Of a stretch of 55,435 bases of DNA, positions 8,458-17,944 are shown in pieces. The notes beneath the pieces are model-generated. The model saw only the letters and a program-made list of their open reading frames with translations, was not told the DNA's origin and made no database searches. The number at the start of each line of letters is the position of its first letter. Position 1 is the stretch's first letter. The stretch covers positions 1 to 55,435 of the IMG/VR virus record IMGVR_UViG_3300019880_000002; one strand, 5' to 3'. This DNA comes from a virus. The position numbers and the translations under genes are program-made.

Positions 8458-8907
8458 TTACGATAGGACCGCGCCGACGCCAGGCGTCAGCAGCACATCG
8501 ATGAGGTCGCCGGCGGCAGGAGTACCGATCGGCACGGGGCCAACTACGATGCCGAGCACGGCGTTGGTTGTAACTGCCAACTTGACGCCGCCTGAGTTCG
8601 CGCCTGTACCGCTTGGCGCAACCCTCGAACCAAGAACGATCGTACCAGGCGTGTCAGAAACACGCACCTTGGTGATGCCCAAGATTCGAACATCGACCAC
8701 AGCCTTGCCAAGAGCAACCTTGGTAGCATCGACGTTCTCCTGGACAACACCAATGCTGAATGCCGTAGCAGTAGCATTCAGGTCGATCTTGCCGGTCGCG
8801 CTGTTGATCGCAACACAACGGTACGCGAGCACACCAGCCACAGCGGAAGAGTTGTACGTCGCAAGGACATCAAAGCCCTTGTCAAGTACGTAGTTTGCTC
8901 CAGCCAT
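8458..8907 (-). CDS. Capsid decoration / head stabilising protein (DUF2190-like)
   Basis: 149 aa, rich in Val, Ala, Gly and Thr with almost no aromatic residues. The pattern of short beta strands (GVLAYRCVAIN, FSIGVVQENV, VALGKAVVDVRILG) is typical of the DUF2190 capsid-decoration family that follows Mu-like protease genes. The position between scaffold-protease and major capsid supports it. The start is ATG 8907 with GGGGAGGTGAAC just upstream. Confidence 0.75.
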   Translation of the reverse strand: MAGANYVLDKGFDVLATYNSSAVAGVLAYRCVAINSATGKIDLNATATAFSIGVVQENVDATKVALGKAVVDVRILGITKVRVSDTPGTIVLGSRVAPSGTGANSGGVKLAVTTNAVLGIVVGPVPIGTPAAGDLIDVLLTPGVGAVLS

Positions 8908-8922
8908 CTAGTTCACCTCCCC

Positions 8923-10089
8923 TTACGCCTTGAACTGGTAGGTAGCTTCGCGGTAGTCAGCGAAGAGCTGCGGGTTCTCACGAGCGATGACCTCAACGGC
9001 CGACCCGTAGTTGGAACCCTTGTTGGTGTCCATGTACTGCTGAATCATGTCGTTGAAACGCTTGGTGGCATCAGACTCTTCAAGCCGACGACCAGAGTGA
9101 CCCAGTTCGGACAGATCCACCATCGCGGTACCGTTCATGACCTTGCCCATGAACTCAAACAACGCCTTGGCCGCCTCAGGAGTCGACTTCAGCATGATGT
9201 TCTTGACTTCCTCTTTGACAGAAGGAGCCAGGGCGTACGTCTTGCCACGCTGCAGCTCGGCGAGCTGGGAGTTAACCTCCGTCAGCCGCATTGCCGTCTG
9301 CATCTCGGTGAGCTTCTTGTCCTTCTCCTGAACCTCAGCGAACATCTTTGCGAACGCGGGGCTCGCTTCGACGAGACGCATGAGCTCCGGGTCAAGGCCC
9401 TCGGTCGGGTCCTTCTTCAGCTTCTCGACTTCTTCGCCGAGCTTCTTGTTGTCTTCCGTCAACTTGACGACGCCCGAGGCCATCTCACCCAGCTTGGCGA
9501 GTACTTGCTCTTCGGTCGAAGTTTCGGCTAGACCAAGAAGCGTGCACAGCTTCTTTAGATCCACTTCTGCCTCCGGTGTGGGTGGTGCCTTGGGCGGTCC
9601 TTCAGACAGAAGCTCCGACAAGTTCACAGGCAGGAGGTTCTTCATAAATGGCCGATTAGTAAGACCACCACCGAAGAGAACGTCCTTGTGTGACGAGCCA
9701 GTAGCGTCCGTCCACTCGTCGACGAACTCCGCCGAGAAGTAACGGTACTCCTTGTCCTTGATCGACTGGGCTGCAGCAGGCGTAAAGTCAACCTGCAAAT
9801 GCAAGCCATCACTTTCGACCTTAGCATCCTTGACCCATCCAGCAGCCAAGTTACCCTTTACAGGGTCAGCCTTATGATCGTAGTCGATATCAGGATCGAT
9901 ACCGCGCGTCTTGGTCTTGACACTATTCGCCAGCGCGGTCAACTTAGATGCGTCGAAATCCATCTTGCCGTACAGCGGATGCTGGTACTGACCGAATGGA
10001 AGTGCATGCACCCAGGTCGTAGCACCTCCGCTTGTATCACTCAGAGTAACCTTCGCGAGGTCGACCCACCAGCCAAAGTGCTTTTCCAT
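8923..10089 (-). CDS. Mu gpI-like head maturation protease fused to scaffold
   Basis: 388 aa. The N-terminal half (about 1-165) matches the Mu prophage I-protein protease pattern: Gly-His-Pro-type start region, PDIDYDHKADP, then YRYFSAEF and FGGGLTNRPFM. The C-terminal half (about 170-340) is a charged helical scaffold with a coiled coil (KKLGEEVEKLKKDP). Such fusions self-cleave after assembly and trim capsid proteins (family knowledge). It is the first gene behind the 10.1-kb late promoter. Confidence 0.85.
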   Translation of the reverse strand: MEKHFGWWVDLAKVTLSDTSGGATTWVHALPFGQYQHPLYGKMDFDASKLTALANSVKTKTRGIDPDIDYDHKADPVKGNLAAGWVKDAKVESDGLHLQVDFTPAAAQSIKDKEYRYFSAEFVDEWTDATGSSHKDVLFGGGLTNRPFMKNLLPVNLSELLSEGPPKAPPTPEAEVDLKKLCTLLGLAETSTEEQVLAKLGEMASGVVKLTEDNKKLGEEVEKLKKDPTEGLDPELMRLVEASPAFAKMFAEVQEKDKKLTEMQTAMRLTEVNSQLAELQRGKTYALAPSVKEEVKNIMLKSTPEAAKALFEFMGKVMNGTAMVDLSELGHSGRRLEESDATKRFNDMIQQYMDTNKGSNYGSAVEVIARENPQLFADYREATYQFKA

Positions 10090-10112
10090 CTTTGCGGTAC
10101 CTCCTCACATTG

Positions 10113-10163
10113 ATTATATCATATCCAACGCTTCCGGGCCAACAATTCACTATATCTCAGTCT
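10113..10163 (-). promoter_or_regulatory. Late promoter (capsid genes)
   Basis: Read on the minus strand, TTGTTGGCC at 10145-10137 is followed after exactly 18 bases by TATAAT at 10118-10113. It lies 24 bases before the protease-scaffold start. An upstream box, CTGAGATATA then GTGAA, is shared almost letter for letter with the promoter at 19.4 kb. It would add transcription of capsid and tail genes. Confidence 0.8.
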
Positions 10164-11706
10164 ATTTACCTCCCGAGGCATCCCTACCACTATTCGCCGC
10201 TATCGGCTTAGCAGCCGGTGCAGCCTTCTGTCGGGGTGGTCCTGCCCGTGAAGGTTCGGGAGCTCCAGGTGCATTGGGATCTCCTTCAGATGGATCTGGC
10301 TGAGGAGCCAATACACCAACAAGGCGTGACGTTGCTGTATCCATTGGAGGCAGGTCAGTCTCTTCACGTAGCTGCGCTTCCAAAACATCGTCAGGAGTAA
10401 TAAGACCAGCTCCGACGAAGTTACGAATCGCAAAGCTTAGGGTACGAAGATCATTCCATTCGCCAATACGCCGGGCACGCAGCTTGGGGTACTTGCCCCG
10501 CTTGAAGTTGAGATCGACAAGCTGTCTGATGATATGCTTGTTGAAGATGTTCGAGATACCATTAGCGAGGTACCTTGTGGACTTGAAGAACATGTCGGTG
10601 GACGTCTCTTGAGGTGACGCTTCGTCCATGAAGGGTGCAAGGATGTTTGTCTTGATCTGGTCATTGTGGTGGTCGATCGATTCGATACACGAAACTGGTT
10701 GCCCTTCCAATTTCGCAAACAGGATCTCCCAGTTCGCAGGTACCACGATGTGAGCACGATCGTTAGTTCGAAGGTTACGACCGAGTTGATCCGCGAGCTT
10801 CTTGTCGTCGGGCGAGAAGCCAGGCGGAAGCTTAATAACAGGTACCCCGATACCGTGCCGCTCTTTTTGAATAGCGTCGATCTTGTAGAGCGTGTCTTTG
10901 TAGTACCAATGCTTATAAGCCGACCGAAGTACCGAGATGCCACGAAGGTCACCAGCCTCTGGCTCAAGTGAGAAGACTGCAAGCTTGCGGATTGGAATGA
11001 ACTGACCCAGATTCAAATTGGGTCCCCCAACATCAAGTGGTGCGAAGTTGTTGTACTGATTACCGTACGGAACGAATGGCTCCATAATGATACCTGCAGG
11101 CCCTCCTTGGTCGTCGAATACCCACTCCCTGATATCCAAGGGATGACGAGGACCAAGCTTTCGAAGGACAACCTTGCCATCATCGTTGAAGGTGTAGACC
11201 TTCTCGAAGACCATGTAGCCGTACTCGAACATCAGCAACACATCGTCGAGTACTTGCGACCAGTCCACATTCATATCGTCGAACAGGCAGTTCTCGACGA
11301 ACTTGGCAATGTTCGTATCCAGCGCACTATCACTGGCTGGTTGGATAAACCAATGGGCAGCTTGGATAGGTGTCTTCAACAAACGAAGCGAACCACGAAT
11401 TGCCCCATCGTTGCGCTTCATATCGTACCACTTACGAATACCAAGCTTGTCTCGAAGCTCCGGGATCATCTCATCACGAGTCCAGGCAGTCCATGGGCTC
11501 ATCGACGTGTAGCCCAACTCCTGAATGTCCAGGAGATCAGGCTGCGCCAACTTGATAGAGGAACCACGCTCAGCTACGACAATGTGTGTACCTACTCCAG
11601 GAAGTGATCCCAGATCAGCACTCACAATGTCGTACCGTTCCATAAGCTCTTGAATGGTAGTTTCACGGTACTGTGAGAGTGCCGCGCTACCCGGGTCCGC
11701 GCTCAT
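10162..11706 (-). CDS. Portal protein (Mu gp29 / DUF935-like)
   Basis: 514 aa, the usual size for this family. The central region carries the DUF935 portal pattern: MKRNDGAIRGSLRLLKTPI, AHWFIQPASDS, DVLLMFEYGYMVFEKVY and later FSPDDKKLADQLGRNLRTND. The C-terminus is Pro/Ala/Gly rich. It should form the dodecameric ring through which DNA enters and leaves the head. It precedes the protease gene, as in Mu-like head modules. A CCCACAGGGCCG box lies just upstream of the start (11719-11730). Confidence 0.9.
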   Translation of the reverse strand: MSADPGSAALSQYRETTIQELMERYDIVSADLGSLPGVGTHIVVAERGSSIKLAQPDLLDIQELGYTSMSPWTAWTRDEMIPELRDKLGIRKWYDMKRNDGAIRGSLRLLKTPIQAAHWFIQPASDSALDTNIAKFVENCLFDDMNVDWSQVLDDVLLMFEYGYMVFEKVYTFNDDGKVVLRKLGPRHPLDIREWVFDDQGGPAGIIMEPFVPYGNQYNNFAPLDVGGPNLNLGQFIPIRKLAVFSLEPEAGDLRGISVLRSAYKHWYYKDTLYKIDAIQKERHGIGVPVIKLPPGFSPDDKKLADQLGRNLRTNDRAHIVVPANWEILFAKLEGQPVSCIESIDHHNDQIKTNILAPFMDEASPQETSTDMFFKSTRYLANGISNIFNKHIIRQLVDLNFKRGKYPKLRARRIGEWNDLRTLSFAIRNFVGAGLITPDDVLEAQLREETDLPPMDTATSRLVGVLAPQPDPSEGDPNAPGAPEPSRAGPPRQKAAPAAKPIAANSGRDASGGK

Positions 11707-11748
11707 GTTCTGTAACCTCCCACAGGGCCGAGTAATTCTGGTTGCGAA

Positions 11749-13758
11749 TTAAATCTCGTCATCGATGATGACAACTAGGGTTTCCGGATCTTGATATTCG
11801 ATGGTTTTGGGTTCGTAGTAGTAAATTGCATCTGTAGTAACTATTGCCTGGACGGTAGGCTCTGTATACCATACGACGTCTATTTCAACTTGGTACCCGA
11901 TAAAAGGCTGTCCAAGTTTTTGACTGCTTACGATGCCATGTGCTTGAACTTGTAGTGCGAGGAGGCCCAGACTTACAATAGGACTTCCAACTGCCTGTGA
12001 ACTTGTGATGCCTTGCGGAGTAACAGTTACAGATCCAGTAGTGATTACAGCATTGCCGAATCGTTCACTCGAAGTTATTCCCTGGGCAGCTACAATAGCT
12101 GCGGCAGCTATACTTGGTTGGCCAAGGCGCTCCGAGCTTGGAATGCCTTGTGCTGTAACTGTATAGGTTGCCGTTACTTGTGGATTACCAACCCGCTCAG
12201 AGCTTGGAATGCCTTGACTGTTAACTGCAACAATAACAGCGATGCTCGGTTGGCCAACGCCTTCGCCTGTCGAGATAGAAGTCGCTTGGACCGATGTAAC
12301 AGTGCCAGCATTGGCGTTACCTACCAGTTCTGAACTTGTGATACCTTGTGCATTGACTGTTACCGTGGTAGCAATGCTTGGTTGACCAACACGTTCTGAA
12401 CCTGGAATACCCTGAGCCACTACGGATGTAGCTGTAATGACTGCCGGATTACCAACTGTTTCAGATGAAGGTATACCTTGAGCATTTACAGTTACAGTTG
12501 AAGTGACTGCTGGATTACCTACGCGTTCGGAGCTAGTTATACCTTGTGCGTTTACGGCTGTGATAACGGTTACGGAAGGGTTACCTAGTTGTTCGCTACT
12601 CAGGATACCATGTACAGGAACGTTAACTGTTGACGTGATTGTTGGTTGACCAAGACGTTCAGATGTCGTTATGCCTTGTGCGTTTACAGTTACCGTTGTC
12701 GTTATACTTGGTTGCCCGAGTTGTTCACTGCTGGTAATACCGTGCACAGCTACTGTTGTGATAGTAGCTACGTTAGCATTACCAACTGCTTCACTACTCG
12801 GAATACCTTGAGCTGGGACTGTAACTGTAGTCGATATTGTAGACTGTCCGAGCTGTTCACTACTTGGGATGCCTTGAGCATTTACGGTTATCGCAATAGA
12901 AGGCAAACCGAACTTTTCGTCATTCGGAATGCCTTGCGCCGCTACGTTTTGATCGGGTGCAGCTGCCTGGGCATACGATGCGTACCTTGAGTTGTGGGCT
13001 AGAATCAACTCGAACAGCTGAAGCGGCGTCATGTTGATTCTGTATGTGGAACCTATTGCTGGACTACTTCCAGGCTCTTCAAGGACTTCTGCATATGTCC
13101 AAGATAGGTTTGTACTCGTTGCTGGAAGGGTTACGTTAAGTGTATTTCCGGCGCCGTTGACATCATCTGCAGAAGTTCGACGGAAGAACCCGTATGTGAT
13201 AGAAGTACCAATATCAGTACTGCCACCGTCTACAATTGTGCATCCGGTACCTGCTGTTTGTGACCCCATAACGTCCCAGTCACAAACTACAATGAAGCCC
13301 TGACCATTTGTACCTTGTGCTGTATAGTTTTGGGCAATGGTCGCTGCTGATGCCGAACCAGCTTTGCCATGAGCACCAATAGGGCTAGCGATGTTCTGAC
13401 CTGTTATTACTAATACCTTAAGGGCCGCTGCACGAAATCCTGATGCCGCGCCATTAGTAATAGTAACGGTCATTGCTGCACTAGTACCAACTACTGCCCA
13501 CCATGTAGCTGCTTGACCATCTTTGGTTGGTGAGTCTGCTCGGCTCTGCCAATCGAGTAGAGCCCAACTTAAATGAACACCGAGGTTGTCCGTTATAGAA
13601 GGTGCACTAGGCGGCGTTGTGTTTTGTGAGTTACCAGACCATCTAACTAGGAGTAAAGATCCTGCTGGTGGTGTGAAGCTAGCACTAGTGACTGTAGCTA
13701 TAGTGCCGTTGCTCTGCGTGGCAATGATAGGGGTTGAAGCATCGATAGCCAGTGCCAT
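11749..13758 (-). CDS. Surface/fibre protein with 16 tandem 22-aa repeats
   Basis: 669 aa. Residues 1-230 form a beta-rich domain of the phage virion carbohydrate-binding or lectin type (SLLLVRWSGN, GFIVVCDWD). Then about 16 units of roughly 22 aa follow with the pattern GI-x-SSE-x-x-G-x-P-x-[IV] (AQGIPSSERLGQPSI), ending in a short acidic C-terminal domain. Similar GI-SSE repeats occur in actinophage structural proteins and probably fold as stacked beta hairpins. The placement next to TerL and portal suggests a capsid fibre or decoration. The exact role is unknown. Confidence 0.72.
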   Translation of the reverse strand: MALAIDASTPIIATQSNGTIATVTSASFTPPAGSLLLVRWSGNSQNTTPPSAPSITDNLGVHLSWALLDWQSRADSPTKDGQAATWWAVVGTSAAMTVTITNGAASGFRAAALKVLVITGQNIASPIGAHGKAGSASAATIAQNYTAQGTNGQGFIVVCDWDVMGSQTAGTGCTIVDGGSTDIGTSITYGFFRRTSADDVNGAGNTLNVTLPATSTNLSWTYAEVLEEPGSSPAIGSTYRINMTPLQLFELILAHNSRYASYAQAAAPDQNVAAQGIPNDEKFGLPSIAITVNAQGIPSSEQLGQSTISTTVTVPAQGIPSSEAVGNANVATITTVAVHGITSSEQLGQPSITTTVTVNAQGITTSERLGQPTITSTVNVPVHGILSSEQLGNPSVTVITAVNAQGITSSERVGNPAVTSTVTVNAQGIPSSETVGNPAVITATSVVAQGIPGSERVGQPSIATTVTVNAQGITSSELVGNANAGTVTSVQATSISTGEGVGQPSIAVIVAVNSQGIPSSERVGNPQVTATYTVTAQGIPSSERLGQPSIAAAAIVAAQGITSSERFGNAVITTGSVTVTPQGITSSQAVGSPIVSLGLLALQVQAHGIVSSQKLGQPFIGYQVEIDVVWYTEPTVQAIVTTDAIYYYEPKTIEYQDPETLVVIIDDEI

Positions 13759-13784
13759 TGCTCAACCCCCAATCGTCAAACAAA

Positions 13785-14096
13785 CTAAACGTTCAGGCCG
13801 ATCAGGTGCTTAGCGTCGAAGTAGAAGTCGTTGGTTGCTGGCTGTGTAGTAAGTCCCTTTGCGATGTTCGAAAGCGTTTTCATGGCTGCGAATGCCGCAC
13901 GAATCTGGGTAATCTCTGGTGAGGTATAGCCGAGGCCACCACTCACACCTAGAAAAGCGTCAGTACCAAGTGTAGCATCGTCGAGGAAGCCATCCTTAAA
14001 TTGTACACAGGCTAGCAAAGCACCTCGGACATCTACAATCATTGCGCCCATACGATTGTCGAGGTCGGCCTTTGTCACGGTATAACCAGTAGTCAT
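13785..14096 (-). CDS. Small hypothetical virion-module protein
   Basis: 103 aa from ATG 14096, with an in-frame ATG one codon earlier. It has a helical N-terminus (TKADLDNRMGAMIVDVRGALLACVQF) and a Gly-rich middle. This pattern recurs in actinophage proteins encoded beside repeat-bearing fibre proteins. No known fold is recognised. It is tightly packed between the two surface-protein genes. Confidence 0.7.
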   Translation of the reverse strand: MTTGYTVTKADLDNRMGAMIVDVRGALLACVQFKDGFLDDATLGTDAFLGVSGGLGYTSPEITQIRAAFAAMKTLSNIAKGLTTQPATNDFYFDAKHLIGLNV

Positions 14097-14105
14097 CAAG
14101 TCCCC

Positions 14106-14672
14106 TTAGTTGAGTCGCTGACAGGTGATGTTGTACGTAGTTACGGTATTACCAGCAGCCGAAGCGTTCCAGGTCCAAGAAACGCCGATACGATTGTCTA
14201 CTGTCGTGTTAATAGCTACAGTGCGAAGGGCAGCAGTGATCGGGATCGGTGTACCTGCAAAGGCGATTAGTGACGTGCCGAACTCTATATCGCCCTCACC
14301 AATCATCGTTCCTGCTGCGCCTGTCTTAAGAACCTTACCTCGCCACTCCATTCTCCACGGCCACGCTACTGGAGTTGTACCAGTAGTGATCGCTGAAGCA
14401 AGTGCAATGTCAGTTACGACAGTAGGAGTCACACCATCATCGAGGTATGTACCAAGATGCAATCCTGGTGTAGCAATGACACCAGTTGCACAACTGTACT
14501 CGCCCTCAGCTTCGATCTTGATGACATCGCCGGTGAAGAGTGTACCAGCAGGAATACGTGGAATCGGGAGAGGACTAACATCCCTCTTGGTCGTGAACGT
14601 GTTAGCCGCTGTACCGCTTACGGTTGCAAAGGGACCGAAGCACTCAACGATCGAAGCGCCACCTAATTTCAT
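14106..14672 (-). CDS. Putative virion surface protein (beta-sandwich type)
   Basis: 188 aa. It is rich in Thr, Val, Ile and Gly with regularly spaced strands, ending GVSWTWNASAAGNTVTTYNI, a strand pattern found in jelly-roll capsid-fibre or tail-spike heads. It begins ten bases after the previous gene in the cassette. I infer a structural, surface-exposed role from composition and neighbours. Confidence 0.65.
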   Translation of the reverse strand: MKLGGASIVECFGPFATVSGTAANTFTTKRDVSPLPIPRIPAGTLFTGDVIKIEAEGEYSCATGVIATPGLHLGTYLDDGVTPTVVTDIALASAITTGTTPVAWPWRMEWRGKVLKTGAAGTMIGEGDIEFGTSLIAFAGTPIPITAALRTVAINTTVDNRIGVSWTWNASAAGNTVTTYNITCQRLN

Positions 14673-14681
14673 GAGTGCTCC

Positions 14682-15554
14682 TTACAGCTTGAAGATCTTG
14701 TTGACGCCGTTATCCCACGTAACAACGATGTTGCCTCCGTTAGGGGTAACCGGAAGTCCTGAGCCGGTGTTCGGAGCAAGGCCACGGGCTCCGGCAGTAA
14801 CGGTGGTGGAGGAAACCGTGAGAGATCGATCTCCTGCATTTGCCAGTGCTGTGAGAGTTGCCGACTGTCCTGTGGAAAATGCAATAACAGTTCCGTTAGG
14901 AATTCCATACTTCAGAGGCTCCACCAGAAGAGTTGTACCAGCCGCCAGGTTTGTGTTCGCCACAACGATCTGCTTGCCTGTGATGATTGCTACCATCTCA
15001 GACGTGGCAGCTACGGTAGTGTCTCGGATAATCCCGATCACTTCTACCTGGTTGCCCGTGATCGCCGTGAACGTCGTGTCGTTAGCATCTGCCACGCCAC
15101 CAACGATCGTATTGCCTGCCAGGTTGACCTTGCCTGCAGCAGCTCCTACGAGAGAGGCATCGAAGTCATCCCAGAAGTCAGCTGAAGTTGAACGTCCGAG
15201 GTTGATGCAGTAGCCACCAGCTCCGACACCGTTACCGACAGCGTTAGCTCCTGTGACGGGGTCAGTCAGGCTAAACACGGAACCCGAGGCAGCTGCAATC
15301 ACCCACAGGCCGTTACCTGATGTTCCTGTGGCAATACCATCGACGTAAACAACATCGCCTGTAGTGAAGCCGTGCGCAACTGCAGTAGTTACGACGATTG
15401 GCGTAGCGTTGGTGCTCGAGGTAATCTGTCGAATACCTGCATCTGAAGTAGTAGGTGTGACATCCATCAGCACAGCAGAGAAGGTTTGGCCGTCCCAGTC
15501 CAGGGAGCCTCCAAGGAACTTCTCTCGGGCCAGTTCGAACAAAGCATTGGTCAT
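14682..15554 (-). CDS. Putative virion fibre/appendage protein
   Basis: 290 aa. The N-terminus (TNALFELAREKFLGGSLDWDG) resembles the start of a family of actinophage structural proteins with a short anchoring helix and a DW-type motif. The remainder is beta-rich and low in charge (Thr/Val/Gly/Asn) with irregular repeats. Its start overlaps the upstream stop by four bases, implying coupled translation. Likely an appendage of the head or neck; receptor binding is possible but unproven. Confidence 0.65.
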   Translation of the reverse strand: MTNALFELAREKFLGGSLDWDGQTFSAVLMDVTPTTSDAGIRQITSSTNATPIVVTTAVAHGFTTGDVVYVDGIATGTSGNGLWVIAAASGSVFSLTDPVTGANAVGNGVGAGGYCINLGRSTSADFWDDFDASLVGAAAGKVNLAGNTIVGGVADANDTTFTAITGNQVEVIGIIRDTTVAATSEMVAIITGKQIVVANTNLAAGTTLLVEPLKYGIPNGTVIAFSTGQSATLTALANAGDRSLTVSSTTVTAGARGLAPNTGSGLPVTPNGGNIVVTWDNGVNKIFKL

Positions 15555-15901
15555 GGTCGTGTTACCTCCGGACTGAGTGAAGCGAATCCTTGAGCGAGCC
15601 TAATTACATTTGTCGGGCCTGTGTATACTTCAATATCCCAGTATCCATCTGTCCAGACCATAGGAGCAGTGATGTCAGCACCGACATTGATCGTGACAAT
15701 ACCACCTGGACCGTTAATGCTAATCCTACCATCTTCTGTCGTGCCTGACATCAAGACAACTGCAGATGGTGGCGTTGCTCTAACCTGGAATCTACCCAGG
15801 TATCCGACAAGACTCTTAACTGTCCTGTCTTTGTTGAACGCCGCGATAGACAACTGGAAGTTAGCGCCCTGAGGTACGGTAATGTCGTGCTTGGTTGTCA
15901 C
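15551..15901 (-). CDS. Hypothetical structural protein, BppU N-terminal-like
   Basis: 116 aa, all-beta by composition: GANFQLSIAAFNKDRTVKSL, then YLGRFQVRATP, and a final strand WDIEVYTGPTNVIRLAQG. This layout resembles the small beta-sandwich N-terminal domains that attach baseplate or fibre proteins (BppU-like). It is the first gene of the surface-protein cassette after the large terminase. Confidence 0.62.
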   Translation of the reverse strand: MTTKHDITVPQGANFQLSIAAFNKDRTVKSLVGYLGRFQVRATPPSAVVLMSGTTEDGRISINGPGGIVTINVGADITAPMVWTDGYWDIEVYTGPTNVIRLAQGFASLSPEVTRP

Positions 15902-15985
15902 TACTCACCTCCTGGAGTTCCTCTAAAACGTTAATTCAAACGCGCTGAATCAACATTAATCGCAAGATCCGTGTAATCACTAAGG

Positions 15986-17485
15986 TCAGAACCGGCCAAG
16001 GAGTTCCGACTGGAAGAACGAGGAGGCGCTACTGTCGAAGACAGAATCGCTAGCTCTTACAAGGTCTTCCAGGTTATAGATTTCGCTCAGCTTTGCTGTT
16101 GCACCGAGCTTGAAGATGTGCATAAAAGCATACCGGATCGCGTCAAGCGCATGGTTGTCGTGCTGCCTTGCGTCTTCACGGACGTTTCGGAGTTGCTTAC
16201 CCATGTCGGGTGCCCGGTAGTTGTTGAACTCTCGAATGGTATTCCTACAGCTATGGTCGACGAACAGCCACGGCTCAAGGATAGGGGTTCCGTATTCATC
16301 GAGAATTCCTACTTCCCTCGTCTGGAGGAAGCCCTTAACGAGCTCTACACCTTCACGCCATCCGGATTGGGAGCTGTGACGACCTTGGTACTCGTTACTA
16401 ACCTTCGCCGTGCCTGACTTGGATCGAGGATCCGCATAGCAAGGCGCAAGCGTGGTGGAAACTTCCAGTACTGATTCTGGGCTCGCTGCGTCCCCAAAGG
16501 CAAGGTCGATCTTCCAACCAGCAGGATTCGGCCTCGCCTTGATCTCGCGAATGTGCTGGGAGAGCATCATACCGGCCTTGTAGTGCTCCCGCCATATGTA
16601 CACTCTCCCCCAAGGGTCGACCTGGAACTCGATACACGCAAGCGGGTTCGTAAAGCCCCAGTCGAACGCCATGTAGTTAGGCCAAGCTGGATTGTACACG
16701 TGCTGTCTAACGTGTATAGTCTCTTGAAACTCTTCATAGATCTTACCGACGAAGGCATTGAACATAGCTGCGATCTCCTGATCGAAGAACGCAGGTAGTA
16801 CCGTCGCCTTAATCAGTGCTACTTCCGGGTCGTCAATGCCTCCGGGGTAGACATATGGATTGTCCCAGCTCGGGAACTGCCACGACGCGTAGTCCTTGAA
16901 CACCGGATCCGGACTACGCCCAAGCGCCCAAAGGTCGTACAACCAATTGAAGCCCTCAGGAGTAGTAGGAAAAGTAGCCCATCCCTTTGCATCCGCAAGC
17001 GCCGGTCGAATAAATCGCTCCCACGTATCCTTGCGGTGCTTGGCAGCTTCCGACATGATAGCCCCGTTGAGCTTCTCGCCAACAAGGTTTTCAGGATGGT
17101 CTGCTGAGCGGCACTCAATCCTTGTCTGCCACGGGAACTCGATCCACATCTCGCCGCCGCGCTTGGAGTACGCCTTCTTAACACGCTTATCCAACCCTAG
17201 CTTCTGACCGATAATCAAGTCGTCCCAGATGACCCGAAACTCTTTTTCGGCCAGGTCGTACGTAGGTCCGACGATCCAGAATCGGGATTTTGGCAAAAAC
17301 AACTCCGCCCCACAGTCTCGGCCCGCCATGTGCGACTTCCCGAATCGCCGCCCGCAACAAGGAACACGGAAGCGACTCGGGGAGTCATGGAAGAGCTTCT
17401 GCTTGGGGTGTGGTACATACCCCACTAGGTCGAAGTACTTCTGCTTGGATAGCATGAGATTACGTACGATCCCGGAATCGTCCAA
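15986..17485 (-). CDS. Terminase large subunit
   Basis: 499 aa with the two domains of TerL. The ATPase part has a Walker A-type CGRRFGKS (about 44-51) and a SEAAKHRKDTWE region; the nuclease part has FDWGF (about 264-268), a candidate metal-binding Asp, and DNHALDAIRYAF near the C-terminus. It cuts and pumps DNA into the head through the portal. The best-placed start is TTG 17485, overlapping the holin-like gene by 26 bases; ATG 17455 is an alternative. No small terminase is recognised nearby except possibly the 18999-19328 protein. Confidence 0.9.
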   Translation of the reverse strand: MDDSGIVRNLMLSKQKYFDLVGYVPHPKQKLFHDSPSRFRVPCCGRRFGKSHMAGRDCGAELFLPKSRFWIVGPTYDLAEKEFRVIWDDLIIGQKLGLDKRVKKAYSKRGGEMWIEFPWQTRIECRSADHPENLVGEKLNGAIMSEAAKHRKDTWERFIRPALADAKGWATFPTTPEGFNWLYDLWALGRSPDPVFKDYASWQFPSWDNPYVYPGGIDDPEVALIKATVLPAFFDQEIAAMFNAFVGKIYEEFQETIHVRQHVYNPAWPNYMAFDWGFTNPLACIEFQVDPWGRVYIWREHYKAGMMLSQHIREIKARPNPAGWKIDLAFGDAASPESVLEVSTTLAPCYADPRSKSGTAKVSNEYQGRHSSQSGWREGVELVKGFLQTREVGILDEYGTPILEPWLFVDHSCRNTIREFNNYRAPDMGKQLRNVREDARQHDNHALDAIRYAFMHIFKLGATAKLSEIYNLEDLVRASDSVFDSSASSFFQSELLGRF

Positions 17486-17738
17486 AGCTCTCTGCAGCTG
17501 GCAGTGGAGGCATTGTCTCCTCGGGCTCGGAGTGCTTACTGGTGATCTCCAGCGTGGATGTAGAGGAGGTCGTACCAGTATTCGGTACTCCCCAGATTAC
17601 GCCGAGAGACAACAGCGCCGTCACAACAATGGCGGACCACTCAGTTGCAGTGATACCACCATCTGCAATAGCAGTTCCCCATGTACCGGCCGCAGCTACC
17701 AGTGCGCCGATAATCGCTTTTGCGTACTTGTCTAACAT
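17460..17738 (-). CDS. Holin-like membrane protein
   Basis: 92 aa. A first hydrophobic segment (IIGALVAAAGTWGTAIA) is followed by DGGITATEW, then a second segment (IVVTALLSLGVIWGVPN) and a Ser/Thr/Pro-rich tail. This two-helix layout with DG-x-T-x-x-EW between helices and VPN at the end is typical of actinophage holins. GGAGGGTGGTACAGAA precedes the ATG. Here it lies beside terminase, far from the M15 peptidase gene. Confidence 0.72.
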   Translation of the reverse strand: MLDKYAKAIIGALVAAAGTWGTAIADGGITATEWSAIVVTALLSLGVIWGVPNTGTTSSTSTLEITSKHSEPEETMPPLPAAESFGRFRDRT

Positions 17739-17779
17739 TTCTGTACCACCCTCCCCTTATATAATAGAAGGCAAAGCTT

Positions 17780-17926
17780 TCAGATGATAAACGTCAGGGA
17801 CGCCAGTGCAAGTCCAAGGCTAATCAGCTCGACTCGGCCCCAACTGGACGTCCCGAACAAGGTACGCAGGAACGAAAGCGCAAAGCACAGGAACGCAAAG
17901 ATCCAAAGTAACCGATCAACACTCAT
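17780..17926 (-). CDS. 48-aa two-helix membrane protein
   Basis: ATG 17926 follows GGAGGTGTTTGCA. The product has two hydrophobic segments (LLWIFAFLCFALSFL, then LISLGLALASLTFII) joined by a short Gly/Ser/Arg loop. It may act with the neighbouring holin-like protein, for example as an anti-holin; that is inference. Confidence 0.7.
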   Translation of the reverse strand: MSVDRLLWIFAFLCFALSFLRTLFGTSSWGRVELISLGLALASLTFII

Positions 17927-17944
17927 TGCAAACACCTCCACTCC

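Noticed and set aside
17745-17775. TATAAT near 17755 as a plus-strand promoter
   Set aside because: No -35 element and no plus-strand gene downstream for 2.4 kb; it lies in the gap between two minus-strand genes.
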